Positions 18,885 to 28,059 of a stretch of 64,000 nt of DNA are shown one piece after another. The stretch lies in NCBI RefSeq assembly GCF_017948245.1, contig NZ_CP072865.1, positions 583,501 to 647,500 on the forward strand, in the 5' to 3' direction. The notes beneath the pieces were generated by a model, which was not told the DNA's origin, made no database searches, and was given only the letters and a program-made list of their open reading frames with translations. The first letter of the stretch is position 1. Every line of letters begins with the position of its first letter. A program made the translations under genes and the position numbers. Source of the stretch: Rhizobium sp. NLR16a. Its GTDB lineage: Bacteria > Pseudomonadota > Alphaproteobacteria > Rhizobiales > Rhizobiaceae.

Positions 18885-19595
18885 ATGGCAAGGTTTAGTG
18901 TTCATCGTAAACTTGCATATAGCGGAATTGCCGCGGCAATTTTTGTCGGCATGACGTCGGGCGCCTTTGCGGCTGCTTGCCTGGGTCCTGCAAACCTGAC
19001 TTCCATTGATGTCGGCGGATTTACGGCCAATCCCGCCGTTCTGCTCGATCTGTCCGATCCGTTGGTTCTGTCGTCGCGTGTTCGTGCGCTGGTCGGAAGC
19101 AGCAACGACGCGCTGTCGCCGGTGATCGAGCAGGCCAAGAAGGCGAATGCCGCACAGATGGCGGCCATCGGCTCCGGTCTCGCGCGGGCGGCAAACAGTT
19201 GCCAGGTGACAGATCCGCAATTCAAGCTGGTTATCGAAAAGGCTGTCGCCGAGGCGGCGAGCGCCGATCCGAACCTCGCGCCGCTGCTTGCTGCCTTTGC
19301 AAAGGTCCTGGCCGAAGGCGGGACCGCGGCGCTCGGCCCCGGCGCAAGTGCCGCCGCAGCAGCACCCGGCATCGGCAATGATGGGCAGGTTGGACAAACC
19401 GGCCCGGGGTCGGACGATGGCACGCCTTTCGACGGCGCTGCGACGACTGCCGGTACGCTGATAGTTTCGAACGCAGATTCCGACTCGTCTTCGAGCACTA
19501 CTACCACTACTACGTTTGTCAGCACGAATGGGGGAGGACAGTCGTCCGCTGACACGACGGAGTCGACGAGTCAGAGCGTCCCGGTCACACAATAG
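18885..19595 (+). CDS. Exported protein with Ser/Thr-rich tail, unknown, in the wza-wzc operon
   Basis: 236 residues from ATG 18885 (AGGAAG 7 nt upstream). The signal peptide covers about 1-28 (cleavage after AFA). Residues 30-150 are Ala-rich and helical with two cysteines, one in AACLGP and one in NSCQVT. The C-terminal third is Gly/Ser/Thr/Asp-rich, with runs of serine and threonine. I do not recognise a domain. Its place between wza and wzc suggests an accessory factor of EPS export, and the flexible tail could contact polysaccharide. The function is inferred from position only. Confidence 0.7.
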   Translation: MARFSVHRKLAYSGIAAAIFVGMTSGAFAAACLGPANLTSIDVGGFTANPAVLLDLSDPLVLSSRVRALVGSSNDALSPVIEQAKKANAAQMAAIGSGLARAANSCQVTDPQFKLVIEKAVAEAASADPNLAPLLAAFAKVLAEGGTAALGPGASAAAAAPGIGNDGQVGQTGPGSDDGTPFDGAATTAGTLIVSNADSDSSSSTTTTTTFVSTNGGGQSSADTTESTSQSVPVTQ

Positions 19596-19646
19596 CTGGA
19601 ATTGCCTGTAGATCTTGGCGCTTGACGCCTTTGTTGGAGATCGAAA

Positions 19647-21923
19647 TTGCTGTCGCCAGATAAACTTACGCCGCGTATCGACGCCTCCCGCGATACAGGA
19701 AACGAAGCTGATTTCATCGATTTCGACAAGCTGATCGCAATTGTTCGCCGGCAATGGCGGATCGTAGCGGTGTGCGCTTTCGCCTTCGCCATTCTTGGTG
19801 TCGTCTATGTGCTGACTGCGGTGCCGGTCTACACGGCCGAGACCAAAGTGCTGATCGACCGCAGCGACAATCAGATGATTAACCAACTGGCGGCTTTCGG
19901 CCAGCTGGACGATGACGAGGGCACGGTCCTCAGCCAGGTCGAGCTGTTGAAGTCCGACACGATCGCCTATGCGGTCGTCGACAAGCTGAAACTTGTCGAT
20001 GATCCTGTATTCACGGCGCAGAAGAACTCGCTTTTTTCTGTCGCAACGCTGAAATCCCTGGTCAATTTCCGCTCCTGGTTTGCCGACGACGGGGCCGTTG
20101 CTCCTGATGCGGAAATGAAACGGCGATGGGCTGCGGAAACCGTCGCGGGAAATATCGATGTCGAGCGTGTCGGCAAATCCTACGTCCTCGACGTCAGCTA
20201 CACCTCGCAGTCGCCGGATCTGGCGCGAGAAATCGCCGCTGCCATCGCCGATGTTTATCTGGTTGATAAGCTCAATTCGAAATATGAGGCGACACGCCGG
20301 GCCGGCGAGTGGCTGCAGGAGCGTATTGAAGAACTCCGGCAGCAGGCGCTGGACACCGACCTCGCAGTGCAGAAGTTCCGCAGCGAGCATGGACTTGTCG
20401 AGGCAGGATCGGGCACTTTGCTCAGCGAGCAGCAGCTTTCCGAACTGAACAGCCAGTTGATCAAGGCTCAGGCCGAAACGGCGCAGGCCGAGGCGAAATA
20501 TACTCGCATCAAGTCGATCATCGAAGCCAAGCAGACCGATGCGATCGTGACCGATGTGCTTGACAGTTCGATTTCAAACGACCTTCGCAAGAAATATCTG
20601 GAAGCTTCGAAGCTCGAGGCCGAGATCGAGGCGCGGCTTGGTCCCGACCACGTGCAGGCAGTCCGGCTCCGTGCTGAGATGGCCGAATATGAACGGCTCA
20701 TGTTCGACGAGCTGAATCGCATCGCCGAAAGCTATCAGAGCGAGCTCACCGTTGCGCAATCCCGCGAAAAATCGCTGCGCGACAGCGTTGATAAGGCAAC
20801 GGGTGTAGCGGCAACGGCGGGCGAGACGCAGGTACAGCTCCGCGAGCTCGAGCGGACGCGGGATACTTACAAGAATCTCTATCAGAGCTTCCTGGCGCGC
20901 TATCAGGAAGCGATCCAGCAGCAGAGCTTCCCAATTACCGCCGCACGCATCATCACGACAGCGGAGACGCCGACGAAGCCGAGCGCGCCGAAAAGAAGCC
21001 TCGTCATCGCTTTCGCCATGTTCCTGGGATGCGCGTTCGGTAGCGGCATTGGCGCTTTCCGTGAATTCCGCGATCGCTTCTTCCGCACCGGTGACGATGT
21101 CAAGGATATGCTCGACGTCGAATCACTTGGCGTCATGCCGTTGATCGAGAACAACGTCGAGGATCCGACGCTCGTCGATCCCGGGAACCCGCGAAGCATC
21201 GCCAGGGGCGGCAAGACCACGACTTATGTCGAGGAGCATCCGCTGTCGGCATTCGCCGAGACGCTTCGAAGCGCGAAGATCGCGATCGATATCAGTGCCT
21301 CCGACCAGCGCTGCAAAGTCATCGGTGTGGTGTCGAGCTTGCCCGGTGAAGGCAAGTCGACGACCGCCATCAATTTTGCCAAGCTTTTGGCCATGCAAGG
21401 GGCACGGTGCCTGCTGATCGACGCCGATATGCGCAATCCGGGAGCGACGCGGGCCATCGGCCGCCACGCGGAGGCCGGCTTGCTTGAAGCAATCGTCGAC
21501 AATCGCCCGCTGAAGGATCTCATTCTCCTTGACCCCAAAACAAAGCTCGCATTCCTGCCGACCGTGGCACGCTATCGCGTTCCGCATTCGTCGGAGCTGC
21601 TCGCGTCGCGCGGTATGGATCAGCTTCTCGAGCTTGCGCGTCAAAGTTTCGATTACATTATCGTCGACTTGCCTCCTCTGGCTCCGGTGGTGGATGCACG
21701 CGCCATTAACCCGAAGCTCGACGCGGTCGTTTTCGTGATCGAGTGGGGCAAGACTTCGCGGAAGGTGGTTCAGTCGACACTGTTGTCCGAACCGGATCTC
21801 TATACGAAGTGCGTCGGTGCCATATTGACCAAGGTCGATCCGGCGCAGATGAAGCTCTACCGGACATTCGGTTCCAGCGAGTATTATTATAAGCGCTATT
21901 CGCGGTACTATACCGAAAGCTGA
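19647..21923 (+). CDS. Polysaccharide co-polymerase with cytoplasmic tyrosine kinase, Wzc type
   Basis: 758 residues. The N-terminal Wzz domain has membrane segments near 30-50 and 450-470, with a long periplasmic coiled region between. The BY-kinase domain has Walker A PGEGKST at about 565, Walker A' LLIDADMRNPG at about 590, and Walker B IIVDLPP at about 670. The tail EYYYKRYSRYYTES is a tyrosine cluster of the kind autophosphorylated in Wzc. The start is TTG 19647, with TTGGAGA upstream. It sets chain length and gates export through Wza. Confidence 0.9.
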   Translation: MLSPDKLTPRIDASRDTGNEADFIDFDKLIAIVRRQWRIVAVCAFAFAILGVVYVLTAVPVYTAETKVLIDRSDNQMINQLAAFGQLDDDEGTVLSQVELLKSDTIAYAVVDKLKLVDDPVFTAQKNSLFSVATLKSLVNFRSWFADDGAVAPDAEMKRRWAAETVAGNIDVERVGKSYVLDVSYTSQSPDLAREIAAAIADVYLVDKLNSKYEATRRAGEWLQERIEELRQQALDTDLAVQKFRSEHGLVEAGSGTLLSEQQLSELNSQLIKAQAETAQAEAKYTRIKSIIEAKQTDAIVTDVLDSSISNDLRKKYLEASKLEAEIEARLGPDHVQAVRLRAEMAEYERLMFDELNRIAESYQSELTVAQSREKSLRDSVDKATGVAATAGETQVQLRELERTRDTYKNLYQSFLARYQEAIQQQSFPITAARIITTAETPTKPSAPKRSLVIAFAMFLGCAFGSGIGAFREFRDRFFRTGDDVKDMLDVESLGVMPLIENNVEDPTLVDPGNPRSIARGGKTTTYVEEHPLSAFAETLRSAKIAIDISASDQRCKVIGVVSSLPGEGKSTTAINFAKLLAMQGARCLLIDADMRNPGATRAIGRHAEAGLLEAIVDNRPLKDLILLDPKTKLAFLPTVARYRVPHSSELLASRGMDQLLELARQSFDYIIVDLPPLAPVVDARAINPKLDAVVFVIEWGKTSRKVVQSTLLSEPDLYTKCVGAILTKVDPAQMKLYRTFGSSEYYYKRYSRYYTES

Positions 21924-22627
21924 TGCTCGGCATTCGGTATGTTTCGCCCACGAGAATCGTTTTCCTCCTCGTCGCTGTGGTCTTTACGGCGCTGGCCGGC
22001 CGAGAACTCTATGCTTCGATAAGGACGGCCAGCATTTCGCTTGTCGCCGAGAGGATAGAACGCGGCGAAACTGTCGCGAACGATGTCGCGGCCAGATATG
22101 CGGCGCGCGCTGTCGAGGTGGTCGACGGACACTATTGCCGATCTGACATCGTCGCCGCCGGCGTCACGCTCATTCTGACGCAGCTCGATCGACAGAACGT
22201 CAATGTCAACTACGACGCTTGGGCCGCTGCGGCGTCAAATGCGCGTCAATATTTGCGGCATGCCCTCTCGTGCATGCCGACAAATAGCAACTTTTGGCTT
22301 CGGCTTGCGGCCGTGCAGTCGAAAATCGCAGAAGATCCAGTCTCGATTGCGGAAATGATGAAGCGTTCGGTCGTGCTCGCGCCCCACGATCAAGGAATGA
22401 TTTTATCGCGGTTTTATTTCTGGAACGATTTTACCAGCGTAACCCTTTCCGCTGCAAAGATTGCGCTTGATAGCGATCTCACCACAATGCTGAAACTTGG
22501 CGATCGCTGTATGGTCAATGCCGCGATAAGGAAGGTCAACCCGCAGCTCCGCCCGATCTTCGATCGAACTTGGGCGAGCGTAGGAGAGGGGGCTACAGCG
22601 CGGTTTCGACAGCGCTGCGGCAGATAA
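21923..22627 (+). CDS. Membrane-anchored protein, unknown, coupled to wzc
   Basis: 234 residues. Its ATG shares one base with the wzc stop (TGATG), so translation is coupled. A membrane segment is at about 10-28; the rest is helical with a repeat-like region (NARQYLRHALSCMPTNSNFW, then SIAEMMKRSVVLAP) that looks like degenerate TPR units facing the periplasm. Family not recognised. Inference: scaffold or length-control partner in the export complex. Confidence 0.72.
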   Translation: MLGIRYVSPTRIVFLLVAVVFTALAGRELYASIRTASISLVAERIERGETVANDVAARYAARAVEVVDGHYCRSDIVAAGVTLILTQLDRQNVNVNYDAWAAAASNARQYLRHALSCMPTNSNFWLRLAAVQSKIAEDPVSIAEMMKRSVVLAPHDQGMILSRFYFWNDFTSVTLSAAKIALDSDLTTMLKLGDRCMVNAAIRKVNPQLRPIFDRTWASVGEGATARFRQRCGR

Positions 22628-22737
22628 TCGTTCTCCGCCATTCCTGAAGAGCGTAGCAAGCTTAAGCTGCCTAAACCCGCATCTGAGATGAAACATTGTC
22701 AGAGCGGACAAAGCAGGTCTTGATACAACATCAACAA

Positions 22738-22761
22738 CGTCCGCCGCGTAAGCGGCGGGCG
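22738..22761. terminator. Stem-loop between convergent genes
   Basis: CGTCCGCCGC pairs with GCGGCGGGCG (one G-T wobble) around a GTAA loop, between the end of the wzc operon and the end of the VCBS gene. The stem is strong enough to serve both directions, but neither side has a proper T-run. Confidence 0.5.
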
Positions 22762-22787
22762 CTGCATCATCGATGGTTTATCGATGA

Positions 22788-23495
22788 TCAGACGGTTGCG
22801 CCGGAGACGACGTCCGTGCCCGTGATGTTGAGCGTTAGAATGCCGACATCCGTATGGCCTTCACCGTCGGAGATCTTGTAGTACTGGATTGTTTCGGTGA
22901 TATGGTCGCCTGGAGCGATATCCGAAGCTAGGTCATAGGTAAACGAGCCGTCCGCCTTGACATGGAAGGTCCCATAGGTGCCGGCAATGTTCGTTGTTGC
23001 GGTCGGGTCGCCGTTTACGCTGGTGTTGGCGAACTGACGCAGGAAAAGATGGCCATTGTCGCCAGGAATGTCGTTGGTCAGCAGATTGCCGGCGATGGCG
23101 TCGCCCTCGTTGAAGCTGAGATGGTCGTCAACAGCAATCGGCTTTACCTGGGTGACACCCTGGATATTCAGCGTGAATAGGCCGAAATCGGTATGGCCGG
23201 CGCCATCGGAGATCTTGTAGGAAACCCGTTCGTGGAGCGTCTCACCGGCGGTGAAGCCGACCTTTGCAGCGTCACTCAATACGTAAGTATAGCTTCCGTC
23301 CGGCTTGACGTAGAACGTTCCGTAGTCGCCTGCGATTGCGGTAATCTGATTGTTGCCCTGCTTGGCACCAACGCTCTGGTGGTCGAAGGCGCGAAGGAAA
23401 AGGTTGCCATCGGATGTGTCGTTGCTGAGCAGGTTCCCGGAAATGACGTCGGTTTCCAGAAATGTTGCAGTATCGTCGGTTGCGTGAATAGCCAT
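22788..23495 (-). CDS. VCBS/cadherin-like repeat protein, probably secreted
   Basis: 235 residues comprising two tandem repeats of about 110 residues (2-113 and 117-228). Each repeat has the form AxDDxxxFxExDxIxGNLLxND, then FLRxF, then YGTFxVKxDGSxTY, then YKISDGxGHTDxGxxTLNI. The pattern is that of VCBS domains found in large secreted adhesins. There is no signal peptide and no RTX nonapeptide, which fits type I secretion without calcium repeats. ATG 23495 starts the first repeat. It diverges from the beta-helix gene, and the type I exporter lies 2.8 kb further on. Confidence 0.8.
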   Translation of the reverse strand: MAIHATDDTATFLETDVISGNLLSNDTSDGNLFLRAFDHQSVGAKQGNNQITAIAGDYGTFYVKPDGSYTYVLSDAAKVGFTAGETLHERVSYKISDGAGHTDFGLFTLNIQGVTQVKPIAVDDHLSFNEGDAIAGNLLTNDIPGDNGHLFLRQFANTSVNGDPTATTNIAGTYGTFHVKADGSFTYDLASDIAPGDHITETIQYYKISDGEGHTDVGILTLNITGTDVVSGATV

Positions 23496-24182
23496 CTGTG
23501 TCTCTCCTTGAAATTGCTCTTCGCCGGTCACTTTTGACTTCGGCAAGCCGGATGATTAAGAGTATCTTAATACATGGAGTCAAGCGTGTAGTTAACGACA
23601 GACAAGCACTTCAGAGTGTATTGATCTGCAAGTATACGCGCGCAATGTGCATAAGTCGATGAAAGTCCTAAATATTATAGTTTTAACAATTAGTGATCGC
23701 CCGTGCCGTTGTAATCTCGCTGTATGGTTCTTTCGCGATTAGAAAATCGTTGTTCCATGACAAATGTAGTAACCTTGTCCGACAGTGTATCACCCCGTAG
23801 GGCTATTGTGTAATCGCGACGGATTATTAAGCGGATTTGCAAAGTCGCAGGGCCCTCTCCCATCGGTTGGTAGTATATCGCCGAAAATAACCCTTCCGTT
23901 TACCGCATATAGGTTCAGTTTGGGAACGTTGTGCTGCGCTGGAGCGGGTATATGCCGGCTTCAGCTTGCTGCGGATCACAGTGCGGTAGTGTGCCGAATC
24001 GAGGTAGAATGGGCGTTGGTGGCTCTGCAACCTTATCGCGGTACAATATTTTGAGTACACTAGAATAATCATGCTCCGAATGTAAGAATATTCCGAGATA
24101 TCGCGCATTTTAGTGTTTCATTTTAGCAGCCGGAGAGATGTCCGCAGTTAGAAGGTCTTCCATAACCTCGGGAGATCGCAGC
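23496..24182. other. Divergent regulatory region between the two VCBS genes
   Basis: 687 bases, noticeably AT-richer than the neighbouring genes, with no credible reading frame (93- and 89-residue frames here have no coding character). It must hold the promoters of both divergently transcribed secreted-protein genes. I could not define a -10/-35 pair or operator with confidence. Confidence 0.55.
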
Positions 24183-25802
24183 ATGACCGTCTATTACGTG
24201 AATTCAGTAACAGGATCCGACCATAACAGCGGAACCGGTGAAAGTTCAGCCTTTGCGACGTTGTCCGCTGTGGAAGCCTTAAAACTAAATCCTGGCGACA
24301 GCGTGCTGCTTGCTGCCGGAAGCGTCTTCAACGAACAGTTCGACCTGAAATATTCCGGCACTGTCAGCGCTCCGATCACCATCGGCAGCTATGGCATCGG
24401 TGATGCGCCGGTCATTCACAGCAGCAATAACGGGATACACGGTTCCAAGGCTTCGAACATCATTGTCGAGAACATCAAGATCGCCGATACTGGCGCCAAC
24501 GCGATCTATGCAGGGAGTGTATCGAACTGGATCGTCCGCAACGTCGAGGTCTCGAATACCGGTCAGGCCGGAAAGGCCGGCTCGCTCAGCTTCCAAAGCA
24601 GCCAGAACATCACGATCGAGAATAGCACCCTGACCGGTGTGCATGCCGATGGCATTTGGATGGATAAGGTCAAGGGCGTCACCCTCGTCAACAATACCGT
24701 TACCAACAGTCAGGGGAGCGTGGCTGACGCCATTCAGCTCAACAACAGCAGCAATATCCTGATCAAGGACAATCATCTCGAGCAGACGGAAACCAATAGC
24801 GCCAAGGGCGTCCTGGTGCTGATCCGGGCTCAAGATGCCGTGGTTGAGGGCAATACCCTTGTCGGCGGCGGTTTCGGGCTGAGCGCTCAGGCGGGCACGA
24901 ACATCGCCATCCATGACAACGACATCTCTGGATATGGCGGCTACAGTTGGTCGTACGGCATCGGTCTTGGCGACTCCGGCGATGCGAAAAATTACGATAT
25001 TAGCGGAAATTACCTGCACGACGGCGTCTACGGCGTCCTGGTCAGCGCTGTCGGCAATCCCGCCTATGTCCGCGAGAACATCATTGTCCACGACAATGTC
25101 TTCGACGACCTGACCGCGTCGGCACTGAAGGTCGACAGGTCTGCATCAGGCTCCTTCTATGACAATGTCATCGATAGTTCGGTGTCGACGCTGACGATGC
25201 CCGCTGCAATCGCTGCGCAGAACACGTTCTCCATCGGTGAAAACAAGACGCTCGAACAAGCGCAGGCCGAGCTTGACAGCGCAGCGGGCAGCGCGAGCGG
25301 CGACACGTCGTCGAGCAATGAGCAGACTCCTGTCGCACCGGTTTCCGAGCATGTGGAGGTACCGGCGCCTCAGGTAGGTTCTCCGGCGCCCAGCATGGAA
25401 ACGCCGGCCACGACCGCGCCTGCAGCGGTCGTTCCGAAAATTGTTGCGGTCCACGATAGCTTGAAGATCGCGGAAGATACCGGCAGTGCCTATCACGGAA
25501 ATCTGCTTGATAACGACAATGCGATTAACGGCACAATACTGCTTCGCCGCTTCGGTGACAGCGCGGTGGACAAGCACGGCCTGACGCTGACCGGAAAATA
25601 CGGCGTCATCCACGTCGAAAGCGACGGCGATTATAGTTATACGGTCGATGCCACCAAACTCGCAGGCCTCAGCGGCAAAGTCAGTGAGTTCTTCCAATAC
25701 AAAATCTCCGATGGCGCTTCCCATATCGATACCGACAGCTTGAGCGTGTCGATCAACGTCGACGCATTCCATAGCAGTCACGCCTCGCACGTCCTGGCGT
25801 GA
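24183..25802 (+). CDS. Secreted right-handed beta-helix protein with C-terminal VCBS-like domain
   Basis: 539 residues from ATG 24183. Residues 1-370 are a parallel beta-helix: repeated NI.I..N.I.../NN.. units such as NIIVENIKIADTGANAIYAG and NITIENSTLTGVHADGIWM, of the kind seen in polysaccharide lyases and epimerases. A Pro/Ala/Glu-rich linker spans about 375-417. Residues 418-539 form one VCBS-like domain matching the repeats of the divergent gene. There is no Sec signal. Likely secreted by the adjacent type I system and acting on, or binding, the exopolysaccharide. Confidence 0.8.
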   Translation: MTVYYVNSVTGSDHNSGTGESSAFATLSAVEALKLNPGDSVLLAAGSVFNEQFDLKYSGTVSAPITIGSYGIGDAPVIHSSNNGIHGSKASNIIVENIKIADTGANAIYAGSVSNWIVRNVEVSNTGQAGKAGSLSFQSSQNITIENSTLTGVHADGIWMDKVKGVTLVNNTVTNSQGSVADAIQLNNSSNILIKDNHLEQTETNSAKGVLVLIRAQDAVVEGNTLVGGGFGLSAQAGTNIAIHDNDISGYGGYSWSYGIGLGDSGDAKNYDISGNYLHDGVYGVLVSAVGNPAYVRENIIVHDNVFDDLTASALKVDRSASGSFYDNVIDSSVSTLTMPAAIAAQNTFSIGENKTLEQAQAELDSAAGSASGDTSSSNEQTPVAPVSEHVEVPAPQVGSPAPSMETPATTAPAAVVPKIVAVHDSLKIAEDTGSAYHGNLLDNDNAINGTILLRRFGDSAVDKHGLTLTGKYGVIHVESDGDYSYTVDATKLAGLSGKVSEFFQYKISDGASHIDTDSLSVSINVDAFHSSHASHVLA

Positions 25803-26280
25803 GGCTGTACCGGAGTCTGGCGCATTCCCGCGAGCCGCGGGCGGATTCAATTTGCGAGGCGGCCAAGTTTTCGCTGGTGGGCGATGCGAACGGCACCCTC
25901 TTGATCGGAAAAGTTCGCGTCTGTAAAAGCCAAATCAAACTACAGATTGCATTTATAGTTTAGTTCGTCAGTAAAAGCCGGATTTTAGTTGCCACATGCT
26001 CGCCGCTTTTAACCCTTATTGGCGGTCTTGCGATATTCACTTGCTTCGGCTCGTTTACTTATCGTAGTGTTGAAGTTAGACCGCTGAAATTGCTCGTGTT
26101 AAGTTTGTATTTTCGGTCATTTTCAGTGGGATTTATGTTCTACGTCATGGCTCGCAAGCGGGATCGGCAACGGTGCCGGGGATCCGAAGGCAGCCATGTC
26201 AATGATCGGATTGATGGCCGGTAACTGCACTGTGGACCAGCATTTCGTTGGTGCGCGATGCGGTAGAAGAGGATTGCTTC
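25803..26280. other. Intergenic stretch before the type I secretion genes
   Basis: 478 bases. A 6-bp GC hairpin (CCCGCG/CGCGGG, 25827-25841) lies 25 nt after the beta-helix gene and may be a weak terminator. The centre (25920-26110) is AT-rich and probably contains the promoter for the ABC/HlyD pair. No gene seen. Confidence 0.45.
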
Positions 26281-28044
26281 GTGTTTCAAAGTTCAGCAGC
26301 TGATGTCAATGAACCGTCCAAAGCCTTGCGGAAATGCAAAGGAGGACTGATCTTCATTGGTATAGCTAGCGCGCTTATCAACATACTTTATCTGACAAGT
26401 TCATTTTTCATGCTTGAGGTGTATGATCGGGTCATTCCCAGCAAAAGCATACCGACGCTGGCCGCCTTGGCAATACTTGCGTTGACTCTTTATGTTTTCC
26501 AGGGCGCGTTCGAAGTTCTCAGGAGCAGAATGCTCGTTCGCGTTGCCGGTGCGCTTGACGAGATGGTGAATGGGCGGGTGTTTCGGGCGTTGATCAAAGC
26601 GCCGCTGAAGGTCAAGATCGGCGGAGACGGGCTTCAGCCGCTGCGGGATTTCGATCAGATAAGAACGTTCTTGTCCGGCATGGGCCCGACGGCAATGTTC
26701 GATCTGCCCTGGCTTCCTTTCTATCTCGTTATCTGTTTCCTGTTTCATCCAGCAATTGGATATATCGCGATCGGCGGATCGCTCGTTCTCGCCATTCTGA
26801 CGTTCCTGACCAACCAGGGGACGCGCACGCTCTCCAAGCGGCAATCGGAAGCCGCCAACATGCGCAACGGATTTGCGCAGAGCTCGATCCGCAATTCCGA
26901 GGTCATTCATGCCATGGGCATGGCAGGCACCATGGCCGAGATCTGGGACCGCAAGAACGGCGAATACCGGAACATCACCCGGCAGGCATCGGATGTCGGC
27001 AACGGATATGCGACGCTGTCGAAGATTTTCCGCATCGCCCTGCAATCGGGAACGCTGGCAACAGGCGCGATCCTGGTCATTCAGGGTCAAGCCTCTTCGG
27101 GTATTATCATCGCCGGTTCCATCCTGACGTCCCGCGCTCTGGCGCCTGTGGAGGCGGCGATCGGAAATTGGCGCGGTTTCGTTTCCGCCCAGCAGAGCTG
27201 GGCGCGGCTTGCGAACCTGCTGAAGACAATTCCGGAGATCCAAGCCCCTCTCGCGCTGGCTGCACCTTCCAAGCAGGTCACGGTTGAAGGTGTCGCCAGC
27301 GGACCGCCGGCCGGCCAGCGGCTGGTCATTTCCGATATCAGCTTCGGCCTGAAAGCCGGGAGCGCTCTCGGGGTCATCGGCTACAGCGCCTCTGGCAAAT
27401 CGTCGCTGGCGCGGGCGATGATGGGCATCTGGCCGACGGTCAGAGGATCCATTCGTCTGGATGGCGCGGCGCTTGACCAGTGGGACGGCGACGCACTCGG
27501 CCGGCATATCGGTTATCTTCCGCAGGATGTCGAGCTCTTCTCCGGCACCGTCGCGCAGAATATCTGCCGCTTCGCTAAAGAGATGTCGCCGGAAGCGGTG
27601 GTTACCGCGGCGAGGGCGGCGCGCGTTCACGACCTCATTCTGCGTCTGCCGAACGGTTACGAGACCGAAATCGGCGAAGGCGGCGCTGCGCTTTCTGCGG
27701 GCCAGAGACAGCGTATCGCGCTTGCGAGAGCGCTCTACGGCGAACCATTCCTCGTCGTGCTCGATGAACCGAATTCCAATCTGGATGAGGAAGGCGAGCG
27801 GGCGCTGAGTGCTGCGATCATGAGCGTGCGTGCACGTGGCGGCATCGTCGTTGTCATCGCGCATCGCTCCGGCGTTCTGGCAGTGTGCGACTTCGTGCTG
27901 ATGATGCAGGAGGGCAGGATGATCGCATTCGGTCCTAAGGAAGAAGTTCTGGCGCGGGTCAGCCGGACCGAGGCAGCACGAACCCCGATTGCCGAGCGCG
28001 TGGCTCAGCTTAAGGTCGTGGTCGACGGCAATGCGGCGGAATAG
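26281..28044 (+). CDS. Type I secretion ABC transporter (PrtD/HasD type)
   Basis: 587 residues. The six-helix membrane domain occupies about 15-310, including the FFMLEVYDRVIPSKS motif typical of PrtD-type exporters. The ATPase domain has Walker A GYSASGKSS near 366, signature LSAGQRQRIALARAL near 471, and Walker B VVLDEP near 490. GTG 26281 is preferred because GAGGA lies 8 nt upstream; a TTG at 26248 adds 11 residues. It works with the HlyD-like adaptor 15 nt downstream. No TolC gene is in the window. Likely cargo: the VCBS proteins. Confidence 0.9.
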   Translation: MFQSSAADVNEPSKALRKCKGGLIFIGIASALINILYLTSSFFMLEVYDRVIPSKSIPTLAALAILALTLYVFQGAFEVLRSRMLVRVAGALDEMVNGRVFRALIKAPLKVKIGGDGLQPLRDFDQIRTFLSGMGPTAMFDLPWLPFYLVICFLFHPAIGYIAIGGSLVLAILTFLTNQGTRTLSKRQSEAANMRNGFAQSSIRNSEVIHAMGMAGTMAEIWDRKNGEYRNITRQASDVGNGYATLSKIFRIALQSGTLATGAILVIQGQASSGIIIAGSILTSRALAPVEAAIGNWRGFVSAQQSWARLANLLKTIPEIQAPLALAAPSKQVTVEGVASGPPAGQRLVISDISFGLKAGSALGVIGYSASGKSSLARAMMGIWPTVRGSIRLDGAALDQWDGDALGRHIGYLPQDVELFSGTVAQNICRFAKEMSPEAVVTAARAARVHDLILRLPNGYETEIGEGGAALSAGQRQRIALARALYGEPFLVVLDEPNSNLDEEGERALSAAIMSVRARGGIVVVIAHRSGVLAVCDFVLMMQEGRMIAFGPKEEVLARVSRTEAARTPIAERVAQLKVVVDGNAAE

Positions 28045-28059
28045 GCCGGAAGGAAGATC

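Noticed and set aside
18798..20390. 530-residue open frame on the minus strand
   Set aside because: Antisense to the exported protein and the N-terminal half of Wzc. No motifs seen.
22788..25802. RTX calcium-binding toxin or adhesin
   Set aside because: No GGxGxDxxx nonapeptides occur in either protein; the repeats are VCBS/cadherin-like.
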